64,000 nucleotides of DNA from CAVOXO01 sp963700425 (GTDB taxonomy: Bacteria > Actinomycetota > Acidimicrobiia > Acidimicrobiales > Microtrichaceae). Position 1 is the first letter of the stretch. Every line of letters starts with the position of its first letter. The stretch covers positions 310,001 through 374,000 of the forward strand of contig CAVOXO010000001.1 in the NCBI GenBank assembly GCA_963700425.1, read 5' to 3'. A model generated the notes under the pieces. It ran no database searches, was not told where the DNA came from, and worked only from the letters and a program-made list of their open reading frames with translations. Below are positions 1 through 6,577 of this stretch, piece by piece. A program made the position numbers and the translations under genes.

Positions 1-87
1 GATCCCTGCCCGGGGGAGGTGATCACGGGTCTCGGCGAGCAACGTCGGGAGCACCGTGCGCTGTGGGTCCGGACCCTCGTCGAGTGA
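1..87 (+). CDS. 3' end of an upstream gene (partial)
   Basis: Frame 1 is open from the first base to a TGA at 85-87 and encodes 28 residues ending WVRTLVE. It is probably the C-terminal tail of a gene that begins before the window. Nothing in it identifies a family. It could be a chance open frame, but its codon use is like that of neighbouring genes and the next gene has its own promoter box right after it. Confidence 0.45.
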   Translation, partial: DPCPGEVITGLGEQRREHRALWVRTLVE

Positions 88-110
88 GCCACCGATCCGC
101 ACGAATCCCC

Positions 111-116
111 TAGTGT
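111..116 (+). promoter_or_regulatory. -10 box TAGTGT, leaderless promoter of SGNH hydrolase gene
   Basis: TAGTGT fits the actinobacterial TANNNT -10 consensus and ends 7 nt before the ATG at 124, so transcription would begin at or next to the start codon. No Shine-Dalgarno sequence is visible. The same layout recurs many times in this window. Confidence 0.5.
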
Positions 117-123
117 CTCGGCG

Positions 124-798
124 ATGATGATGTCCCGCCACCGCCTTGTTCCCCTGTCGTTCGCGGCAGTCGTACTGCTCGTCACGGCGTGTCTCCCCGC
201 CGCCCCCGCCGCCGGCCGGCCGGGTCCGGTGCGCAGGGTCCTGGTTCTCGGTGACTCCATCACCTTCGGGGCGTTCGGATCGACCCCTTCGGTGAAGCCG
301 GATCTCGAGGCCATGATGAGGGACCGCCGTCTCGAGGTGCGGGTCATCGGCTTTCCGGCGTCGACGCCCCTCGGCACCTGGGACGGGGTGCCGTGGTCGG
401 ACAAGATGCTCTACAGCGTCAAGGCGTGGGACCCCGACATGATCGTCATCCAGTCGATCCTCTACCCGGGCGGTCAGGATCCCTCGACCCACGACACCTA
501 CCGGGCCAGGGTCTCCGAACTGATCGACATCGCGCAGTCACGGGGAGCTCACACCTACCTGGTGCGACACGCCCGCCCGCCTCGCGAACCGGAGGGCTCG
601 GAGCTGGTGATCGCCGAGATGCTCCAGGCCGACGCGGCCGCAGGGCGCGGCGTGGAGACGATCCCGCTCGACGCATGGCTCGGCTCGTGTACATCTCCCT
701 ACGTCGACGACGGCTGGCACCTGTCCGCCAACGGACAGAAGTGCCATGCCGCCGCGGTGTCGGCGGCCGCCGACCAGTTGATCCAGGCCGTCGGTTGA
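124..798 (+). CDS. SGNH/GDSL-family hydrolase, exported lipoprotein
   Basis: This is a 224-residue protein with an N-terminal signal peptide ending in a lipobox-like VTAC (Cys about 23), so it is probably exported and lipid-anchored. The GDSI block (Gly43-Asp44-Ser45) supplies the catalytic Ser of SGNH hydrolases, and DGWH near residues 196-199 supplies the Asp and His. Substrate cannot be told; family members are esterases or lipases acting on acyl or acetyl esters. Three ATG codons stand in a row, and I take the first, 7 nt after a -10 box. The last codons and the stop lie inside a large palindrome at 788-823. It is convergent with the thioredoxin-like gene downstream. Confidence 0.8.
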   Translation: MMMSRHRLVPLSFAAVVLLVTACLPAAPAAGRPGPVRRVLVLGDSITFGAFGSTPSVKPDLEAMMRDRRLEVRVIGFPASTPLGTWDGVPWSDKMLYSVKAWDPDMIVIQSILYPGGQDPSTHDTYRARVSELIDIAQSRGAHTYLVRHARPPREPEGSELVIAEMLQADAAAGRGVETIPLDAWLGSCTSPYVDDGWHLSANGQKCHAAAVSAAADQLIQAVG

Positions 799-823
799 TC
801 GAGCCGGCTCGATCAACCGACGG
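788..823. terminator. perfect 36-bp palindrome, probable bidirectional terminator
   Basis: The 18-nt arms CCGTCGGTTGATCGAGCC and its exact complement abut, allowing a 16-bp stem with a CCGG loop. It sits between two convergent genes and contains the TGA of the SGNH gene. No T-run follows, as is common for terminators in GC-rich actinobacteria. Confidence 0.7.
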
Positions 824-845
824 TCCACGTCGATGTGGGTGGCGG

Positions 846-1541
846 TCAGGCCGGGGTGTCGAGCGCCGTGACGATCTGCGACATGTCGCCATCGGTCAGC
901 TCACCCGACCCCCGCATGACCACCGTTCCGTCGCCATCGACGGCGACGAAGTAGGGGAAGCCCGACAGGCCGTAGGCGGCCGACGCCGACCCGCTCGAAT
1001 CGTCGGCGAGGACCGGATCGGGCCAGTTCTCCCGCTCGAGCCATGACGCGGGCGGGTAGTTGCCCCTGGACTGATCGACGCCGGTCGAGATCGCCTGCAC
1101 CCCGATCGATTCGGGGATGGCACCGGACTCCATCCACTCCACCAGCTTGGGAACCTCCGCCTGACAATGGGGGCACCAGTGAGCGAGGAACACGATGATC
1201 TGGGGCGATCCGTTCGGCCCGGCGGTGATCGACTCGCCGGTGAACGTCTCACCCTCGACCGTCGGCACCGTCTGGCCGATGCCCGGATCCGACGTGGGAT
1301 CCGCGATGCCCTGCGCGTCGGCGGGGAACGGCTCGAGCGATTGACCGCTGATGTCCACCGCCGCGAACGCCACCGCGTTCGTCTCGGAGTCGTCGTCCCC
1401 ACCGGCGGTCGCCGCCACGATGATTCCCGCGACGAGGGCCACCGCGAGGATCCCGCCGATCACGAACAGACCGATCGGTCTCCTGGGCACGCCGTCCTTG
1501 AGGGCGTCGTACTGCTTGGGTGCCGTTGCCGACTTGGACAT
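846..1541 (-). CDS. membrane-anchored thioredoxin-fold (TlpA/DsbE-like) protein
   Basis: This 231-residue protein has a short cytoplasmic N-terminus, one membrane segment at about 22-46, and an extracytoplasmic thioredoxin fold. The redox motif WCPHC is at residues 122-126 and the cis-proline segment GFPYF follows later. It is expected to exchange disulfides with exported proteins outside the membrane. It starts one base after the stop of the DsbB-like gene, so the two form an operon in which the DsbB-like protein probably reoxidises or otherwise partners it. Whether it oxidises or reduces substrates cannot be decided from sequence. The CPHC pair resembles oxidising DsbA as much as TlpA. Confidence 0.8.
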   Translation of the reverse strand: MSKSATAPKQYDALKDGVPRRPIGLFVIGGILAVALVAGIIVAATAGGDDDSETNAVAFAAVDISGQSLEPFPADAQGIADPTSDPGIGQTVPTVEGETFTGESITAGPNGSPQIIVFLAHWCPHCQAEVPKLVEWMESGAIPESIGVQAISTGVDQSRGNYPPASWLERENWPDPVLADDSSGSASAAYGLSGFPYFVAVDGDGTVVMRGSGELTDGDMSQIVTALDTPA

Positions 1542-1542
1542 G

Positions 1543-2115
1543 TCAGGTCTCCTCGGTGGGACTGATGGTGGACGTGCGGGCCGCGGCGATGCTCATTGCC
1601 GACAACCCGATGATGAAGAGGAACGAACCGAGCGCCATCACCGGGATGGAGACGAAGCCCAGTTCATCGACGTATTTCGCCGAGCACGGATTCGTGGGAT
1701 CGCAGCTCCCCGTTCCCTGGAGGGCGGAGACGTTCTGTTCGGCGATGTGGTACATGCTGAGCAGGGCGCCGGGGATGGCGAGGCCCAGTGCGTAGGGGAA
1801 GATCCCCCGGTCCTTCCGCACCGCGGCCATGACGAACAGGATGGCGAGCGGGTAGGCGGCGATGCGCTGGTACCAACAGAACGTGCACGGCACGTACCCG
1901 GGCCCCGAGAGCAGGGGGATCGTGTCGGAGAACCACAGGCTCCCCAGCATGGTCGCCACCGCGGCGAACGCGGCGAGCGGAAGCTCATGGCCGCCGAGCT
2001 GGGTCACCAACGTGTCCCGCACGCCCGGGACGAACGTGGCGATGATCATCGCGATGCCCGCGACGCCCGCGGCCAGCGAGGAGAAGATCAGGAACCAGAT
2101 GACGGTCTCGGTCAT
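1543..2115 (-). CDS. DsbB-family disulfide bond formation membrane protein
   Basis: This 190-residue protein has about five hydrophobic segments and two cysteine pairs in the DsbB arrangement: CTFC at Cys77/Cys80 and Cys138/Cys144 in the second outer loop. DsbB proteins pass electrons from a periplasmic thioredoxin-fold partner to quinone. The partner is very likely the thioredoxin-like protein encoded 1 nt downstream. AGGAAG lies just before the ATG. The gene is divergent from ychF. The cysteine layout makes the family assignment strong, although actinobacteria often use VKOR instead. Confidence 0.8.
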   Translation of the reverse strand: MTETVIWFLIFSSLAAGVAGIAMIIATFVPGVRDTLVTQLGGHELPLAAFAAVATMLGSLWFSDTIPLLSGPGYVPCTFCWYQRIAAYPLAILFVMAAVRKDRGIFPYALGLAIPGALLSMYHIAEQNVSALQGTGSCDPTNPCSAKYVDELGFVSIPVMALGSFLFIIGLSAMSIAAARTSTISPTEET

Positions 2116-2194
2116 GCTTCCTCGTGGGGGGTCGGGGTGCTGAAGGGGTTCGGGCCAGAGTCATTGTGCCCGAGAGAACTACGTTGTGGGGCTC

Positions 2195-3271
2195 ATGGAA
2201 CGATTCGGGTTCGTCGGACTCCCCAACGCCGGCAAGTCGTCGCTGTACAACGCCCTGGCAGGAGGCGGCGCGCTCGCCGCACCGTACGCGTTCGCCACCG
2301 TCGATCCGAACGTCGGTGTGGCGCGGGTTCCCGACGCCCGTCTCGATGCCCTCGCCTCGATGTCGTCGAGCCTCCAGGCGATACCCGCAACGGTGCAGTT
2401 CGTCGACATCGCCGGCCTCGTCAAGGGGGCCGCACAGGGAGAGGGGCTCGGCAACCGCTTCCTCAGTCACATTCGCGAAGTGGACGCCATCGTCTTCGTG
2501 CTCCGGGCATTCGAGGACGACGACGTTGCGGGTTCGTCGGACCCGGTCGACCAGCTCGAGACCCTCGAGGTGGAGCTGATGATGGCCGACCTCGAGTCGC
2601 TCGAACGCCAGGTCGACAAGCGACGCAAGGCGGCCCGGGCGGACGCCTCGCTGGTCGACGAGGTCGCCGCCATGGATGCGGCCATCGAGGAGTTGCAGGG
2701 CGGGCGCGCCCTGTACCGGTCCGGCCTCGACGCCGAGACCAGGGGTCACCTCCGTGAGTTCTTCCTCCTGACCAACAAACCGGCACTTGCGGTCGTCAAC
2801 ATCGACGAATCGCAGATTCCCGACGTCGATTCCGTGATCGCCCCCGTCGTCGACGCCATGGGCGGCGACACGGACGTGATCGGCATCTGCGTTCAACTCG
2901 AAGCGGAGGCCGTCCAGCTCGACGAGGCCGACCGGGCCGAAATGCTCGGCGAGTTGGGTCTCGGTGAAGGGGCGCTGCCCAGATTCATCCACGCGGCGTA
3001 TCATCAGCTCGGTCTCCGCACGTACTTCACGACCGGCGAGAAGGAGAGCCGGGCGTGGACGTTCCGTGCCGGCGCCCGGGCGCCCCAGGCCGCGGGCGTG
3101 ATCCACACCGACTTCGAACGCGGTTTCATCCGGGCCGAATGCATCGCCTGGGAGGAGCTGGTCGACTTCGGGTCGTGGACCAAGGCGCGCGAGGCCGGAA
3201 AGGTGCGGGTCGAGGGCAAGGACTATGAGGTGCAGGACGGCGATGTGCTCGACTTCCGGTTCAACGTCTGA
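2195..3271 (+). CDS. ychF: YchF/Ola1-family P-loop ATPase
   Basis: This is a 358-residue Obg-related ATPase. The G1 loop GLPNAGKSS is at about residues 8-16, the G3 segment DIAGLV follows, and NIDE occupies the place of the G4 motif, the variant that makes YchF prefer ATP. The C-terminus has the family TGS-like domain ending in DVLDFRFNV. YchF binds ribosomes and influences translation and oxidative-stress responses. An in-frame GTG at 2186 adds three residues, but ATG 2195 gives the family start (FGFVGLPN). It heads a rightward run with the DUF192 gene and rsmI. Confidence 0.92.
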   Translation: MERFGFVGLPNAGKSSLYNALAGGGALAAPYAFATVDPNVGVARVPDARLDALASMSSSLQAIPATVQFVDIAGLVKGAAQGEGLGNRFLSHIREVDAIVFVLRAFEDDDVAGSSDPVDQLETLEVELMMADLESLERQVDKRRKAARADASLVDEVAAMDAAIEELQGGRALYRSGLDAETRGHLREFFLLTNKPALAVVNIDESQIPDVDSVIAPVVDAMGGDTDVIGICVQLEAEAVQLDEADRAEMLGELGLGEGALPRFIHAAYHQLGLRTYFTTGEKESRAWTFRAGARAPQAAGVIHTDFERGFIRAECIAWEELVDFGSWTKAREAGKVRVEGKDYEVQDGDVLDFRFNV

Positions 3272-3292
3272 ACGTCCCGGCACGGGTCACCC

Positions 3293-3619
3293 ATGAGTTG
3301 GCTGGTCCGTGACGACGAGGTGCTCGCCAGTCTCGAGGTCGCCTCGGGCGCTGCGTCGAAGGCCCGAGGTCTGCTGGGGCGTGACGGCGTCGATGGGGCG
3401 CTGCTCATCGAGAACTGCAGGTCGGTTCACTCCTTCGGGATGCGCTTCGATCTCGACGTCGCGTTTCTCGACGGCGCAGGCGTCGTGCTGAAGACCGTCC
3501 ACCTGCGGCGCAACCGTTCGACGGGGTTGGTGGTGCGGGCGCGGTCGGTCGTCGAGGCGGAGGCCGGGTCCTTCAGGGAATGGGCCCTGGCCGTCGGCGA
3601 CCTGCTCGAGGTCCGATGA
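3293..3619 (+). CDS. DUF192 family protein
   Basis: This 108-residue protein matches the small DUF192 (COG1430) fold. A start such as ASKARGLLGRDG is followed by a conserved HSFGMRFDLDVAFLD core and a C-terminal LAVGDLLEV. The family function is unknown; some archaeal and bacterial members are exported, but no signal peptide is seen here. It lies 21 nt after ychF and its stop overlaps the rsmI start, so the three genes are probably co-transcribed. Confidence 0.8.
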   Translation: MSWLVRDDEVLASLEVASGAASKARGLLGRDGVDGALLIENCRSVHSFGMRFDLDVAFLDGAGVVLKTVHLRRNRSTGLVVRARSVVEAEAGSFREWALAVGDLLEVR

Positions 3620-4458
3620 CCGACCCCGCGTTCACTCACCCGCTTCGCCTCATCCCCACCCCCATCGGCAACCTGGGTGACGTCAGCCGGAGGGTCGTCG
3701 AGGAACTCTCGTCGGTCACGATGCTGTGTTGCGAGGACACCAGGCGGACGTCCGCCCTGCTCACCCACCTCGGGATCGATCGACCGCGCCTCGTGGTCGT
3801 CGACGAACACCGCGAGCGGTCGGCGGTGCCCGGCGTGCTGGCGGCCATGGAGGCGGGTGAGCGGGTCGGGCTCGTGTCCGATGCCGGAACGCCATCGATC
3901 TCGGACCCCGGTTGGCTGGTCGTCCGGGCGGTGATCGATGCCGGCGGGACCGTTGAGGCTCTTCCGGGTCCCGCAGCCTTCGTCGGCGCTCTCGTCGTCT
4001 CGGGCCTCCCGACATCGAGGTTCGCCTTCGAGGGATTCCTGCCGCGAAGTGGCGCGTCCCGGACTCGACGGCTCCGTGACATCGCCGCCGCCACGGTGAC
4101 GACCGTTCTCTACGAGGCGCCTCACCGGGTGGCGCGCACCCTGGCCGACCTCGAATCCCACTGCGGTTCCGATCGGCAGGTCACCGTGGCCCGCGAGCTC
4201 ACCAAGATGCACGAGGAGGTGTGGCGAGGATCGCTCGCCGACGCCGTCGCGTGGGTGGCGGATCGCACGCCGCGCGGGGAGTTCGTTCTCGTCCTGGCCG
4301 GCGCGCCGCCGACGGAGGTCTCCGACGACGACATCATCGACGCCATGGGTGCCGAACTGGCCGGGGGAGTGTCGCGTCGCGACGCCGCCGGCGCGGTCGC
4401 CGAGCGGTTGGGTGTTCGTCGCAGCCGTGCCTACGACCTCTCGCTACAGATGGAGTGA
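3616..4458 (+). CDS. rsmI: 16S rRNA (cytidine1402-2'-O)-methyltransferase RsmI
   Basis: RsmI methylates the ribose of C1402 in the 16S rRNA decoding centre using S-adenosylmethionine. The 280-residue product has the family signature PTPIGNLGD near the N-terminus, CCEDTRRT, SDAGTPSISDPG in the tetrapyrrole-methylase-type SAM pocket, and YEAPHRV. ATG 3616 overlaps the DUF192 stop (ATGA). A GTG at 3580 is open in the same frame but would run far into the previous gene. In M. tuberculosis I recall the rsmI homologue close to the tatD-ksgA block, as here. Confidence 0.92.
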   Translation: MTDPAFTHPLRLIPTPIGNLGDVSRRVVEELSSVTMLCCEDTRRTSALLTHLGIDRPRLVVVDEHRERSAVPGVLAAMEAGERVGLVSDAGTPSISDPGWLVVRAVIDAGGTVEALPGPAAFVGALVVSGLPTSRFAFEGFLPRSGASRTRRLRDIAAATVTTVLYEAPHRVARTLADLESHCGSDRQVTVARELTKMHEEVWRGSLADAVAWVADRTPRGEFVLVLAGAPPTEVSDDDIIDAMGAELAGGVSRRDAAGAVAERLGVRRSRAYDLSLQME

Positions 4459-4461
4459 ACC

Positions 4462-4764
4462 ATGAAGAAGCCCAACCGCCCCGCCCGTTTCGCGCTCGTG
4501 GCGGGCGTGACCCTCGTCGCCGCCGGATGGATGTCGGGGTGCACCGGTCGCGACCTGGAGCGCTTCCGCGACGCTCCCGTCGATCGTCGCGACGACACCG
4601 GCGCGGTGCTCGTCAACATGCCCGACGGCTACGGCAACGTCGCGTTGAAGTGCGTGGACCTCGACGGGAACTGGGTCATCGTGTCGTCGACCTTCACGGC
4701 GGAGGGGAACGCCGGCCGTGGCGTATCGGTCACCGACGGGAACGGAATCTGCGACGGCGAATGA
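4462..4764 (+). CDS. small putative lipoprotein
   Basis: This 100-residue protein begins with Lys/Arg residues, then a hydrophobic stretch ending WMSGC, a plausible lipobox with Cys about 27. The remainder is soluble, with a conserved-looking segment GNVALKCVDLDGNWVIVS. I do not recognise a family. It follows rsmI by three bases and is probably translated from the same mRNA. Confidence 0.6.
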   Translation: MKKPNRPARFALVAGVTLVAAGWMSGCTGRDLERFRDAPVDRRDDTGAVLVNMPDGYGNVALKCVDLDGNWVIVSSTFTAEGNAGRGVSVTDGNGICDGE

Positions 4765-4783
4765 GGCGGTGTCGCCGGGGCGG

Positions 4784-4789
4784 TACCGT
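4784..4789 (+). promoter_or_regulatory. -10 box TACCGT before PfkB kinase gene
   Basis: TACCGT ends 8 nt before ATG 4798 and fits TANNNT. It suggests a near-leaderless transcript for the sugar/nucleoside kinase, separate from the rsmI run. Confidence 0.4.
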
Positions 4790-4797
4790 GATGCGCC

Positions 4798-5802
4798 ATG
4801 TCACCTGAATCGTCTCACGCCACGCCGCCCACGATCGGCGTGGTGGGTATCGGCAACGCCCTCGTCGACGTCATCAGTCACGAGTCCCACGACTTCGTCG
4901 CCTCCGCGGGCGTCGTCCCCGGATCCATGAACCTCATCGAAGAGGACCGGTTCAAGGAGCTCTACTCGTCCACGGGTCCCGGGGTCGAGACGAGCGGAGG
5001 CTCCGCAGCGAACACCATGGCGGGCATCGCGTCGTTCGGCGGTTCGGCGCACTACCTCGGTCGCATCCGCGACGATCAGCTGGGTGCGGTCTTCGCCCAC
5101 GACATCACCTCGATCGGTGTCGGCTTCACCAACGTCGCCGCGGCGGACGGACCGGCGACGGGATCGTGTCTCGTCCTGGTGACGCCGGACGCGCAGCGGA
5201 CCATGAACACCTACCTCGGAGCATCGTCGTTGTTCGGTCCCGACGATCTCGACGAGTCGGTCATCTCGGCGGCCGGCATCATCTATCTCGAGGGCTACCT
5301 CTTCGATCGCCCGCCGGCCCAGGAGGCGTTCGTCCTGGCTTCTCGGATCGCCCACGAGGCCGGGAGGACGGTGGGGCTGACGCTCAGTGACTCGTTCTGC
5401 GTCGACCGCCACCGCGCCGCGTTCCTCGAACTCCTCGACCGTCACATCGACGTGGTCTTCGCCAACGAGGCCGAACTCGGTTCGCTCTATGAGACCGACG
5501 ACCTCGACGATGCCCTCGGACGGCTCGCCTCGGCGGTGCCTCTGTCGGTGGTGACCCGCAGCGAGCGGGGTTCGACCATCGTCGAGGGAGGGCAGCGGAT
5601 CGACGTCGACGCGGAGCCCGTGGCGCAGGTCGTGGACACCACCGGTGCCGGCGACCTGTTCGCAGCCGGCTTCCTGTTCGGGCTGTCCCGCGGCGACGAT
5701 CTGGCCACCTGCGGCCGCTACGGCTCGATCGCCGCAGCCGAGGTGATCTCCCACATCGGACCGCGACCCGAGGTCACCCTCGCCGATCTCATCGGTCGTT
5801 GA
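4798..5802 (+). CDS. PfkB-family carbohydrate/nucleoside kinase (adenosine-kinase-like)
   Basis: This 334-residue ribokinase-fold kinase has the substrate-site segment SGGSAANTMAGIASFGG at about residues 63-79 and the C-terminal signature DTTGAGDLFAAGF, which holds the catalytic Asp and anion hole. Overall pattern (VVGIGNALVDV start, NLIEEDRF) is closest to adenosine-kinase-like members often called cytoplasmic sugar or adenosine kinases. The exact substrate cannot be fixed. The 3' end overlaps the convergent enoyl-CoA hydratase gene by 14 bp. Confidence 0.82.
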   Translation: MSPESSHATPPTIGVVGIGNALVDVISHESHDFVASAGVVPGSMNLIEEDRFKELYSSTGPGVETSGGSAANTMAGIASFGGSAHYLGRIRDDQLGAVFAHDITSIGVGFTNVAAADGPATGSCLVLVTPDAQRTMNTYLGASSLFGPDDLDESVISAAGIIYLEGYLFDRPPAQEAFVLASRIAHEAGRTVGLTLSDSFCVDRHRAAFLELLDRHIDVVFANEAELGSLYETDDLDDALGRLASAVPLSVVTRSERGSTIVEGGQRIDVDAEPVAQVVDTTGAGDLFAAGFLFGLSRGDDLATCGRYGSIAAAEVISHIGPRPEVTLADLIGR

Positions 5803-6469
5803 GATGCGCAGTGCACCATCCGAGCCGTCGGGCGAGCGCCCCCGAGAACTGCTCCTTGTGCGTCCGCAACGTCGATCGTGACTTCTCAGCCATCGCGCCG
5901 GCGTGCTCGACTGCGACGGCGATGAGCTCATCGTCGGATGCCACGGCGTCGACGATCCCGGCGTCGAGCGCGGTCTCCGCGGGGTATCGGGCCGCGGTCA
6001 GGACGGCACGGCGGGCCGTCGACGCCGGCAGGCGCGAACTCACCAGGTCGAACATCTCGTCCGAGAGCGCCAGTCCCAGGTCGGCCTCGGGGAGGCACCA
6101 GAAGCCCCGCCCGGTGCGCATGACCCGTTCGTCGGTGCAGAGGCTGATCATCGCTCCCGCCGCGAACGTGTGGCCGTTGATGGCCGCCACGGTGTAGAGC
6201 GGGAGCACGAGCAGCCGACCGAAAAACCGGTAGAGGTCATCGAGTGTGTCGGGCCACTCGCCGGTCTCGCGGCCGAGCCGGTCGAGGTCCAGGCCGTTCG
6301 AGAAGAACTTGCCGGTCCCGCACAGCACGGCAGCCAGGGGCCCGTCTCGCTGTTCGAGGTCGTCGAGCACCGAATGCCACTCGGCGAGGCTGTCGAGGTT
6401 GACCCGGTTGTCGCCGTCGTTCCAGGCGATGATCTCCACAGGGCCGTCCGAACGGCGATCCAGCACCAT
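5789..6469 (-). CDS. enoyl-CoA hydratase/isomerase family protein
   Basis: This is a 226-residue crotonase-fold protein. GKFFSNGLDLDRLG forms the CoA-binding and oxyanion segment in a form I associate with delta3,delta2-enoyl-CoA isomerases, followed by NGHTFAAGAMISLC, the second oxyanion glycine region, and FWCLPEADLGL. A role in unsaturated fatty acid beta-oxidation is likely. The frame stays open upstream to 6634, but ATG 6469 gives the usual N-terminus; the extension is Arg-rich and overlaps the divergent gene. Confidence 0.75.
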   Translation of the reverse strand: MVLDRRSDGPVEIIAWNDGDNRVNLDSLAEWHSVLDDLEQRDGPLAAVLCGTGKFFSNGLDLDRLGRETGEWPDTLDDLYRFFGRLLVLPLYTVAAINGHTFAAGAMISLCTDERVMRTGRGFWCLPEADLGLALSDEMFDLVSSRLPASTARRAVLTAARYPAETALDAGIVDAVASDDELIAVAVEHAGAMAEKSRSTLRTHKEQFSGALARRLGWCTAHLNDR

Positions 6470-6516
6470 CGGGCCAGTCTCGCGCACCCGGTCATCGCCG
6501 ACGGCCCGTCGACCGA

Positions 6517-6522
6517 TAGCGT
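6517..6522 (+). promoter_or_regulatory. -10 box TAGCGT upstream of polysaccharide polymerase gene
   Basis: TAGCGT ends 7 nt before an ATG at 6530 that opens a 15-codon frame whose stop overlaps the GTG of the 952-residue gene. The spacing matches the other leaderless promoters of the window. Confidence 0.4.
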
Positions 6523-6529
6523 CATGGGG

Positions 6530-6577
6530 ATGTCCCCGCGCCCGAGAGCGGTCGGGCGATCGGCGGACGCGCCGTGA
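6530..6577 (+). CDS. possible 15-residue leader peptide
   Basis: ATG 6530 opens MSPRPRAVGRSADAP followed by TGA at 6575-6577, which overlaps the GTG start at 6574 (GTGA). If the TAGCGT promoter is leaderless, ribosomes would translate this peptide first and reinitiate on the polymerase gene, which has no good ribosome site of its own. It may equally be an untranslated leader. Confidence 0.3.
   Translation: MSPRPRAVGRSADAP

Noticed and set aside
788..823. Phage attachment or plasmid resolution site
   Set aside because: It lies between two convergent housekeeping-type genes, contains a stop codon and has no integrase nearby; a terminator explains it.
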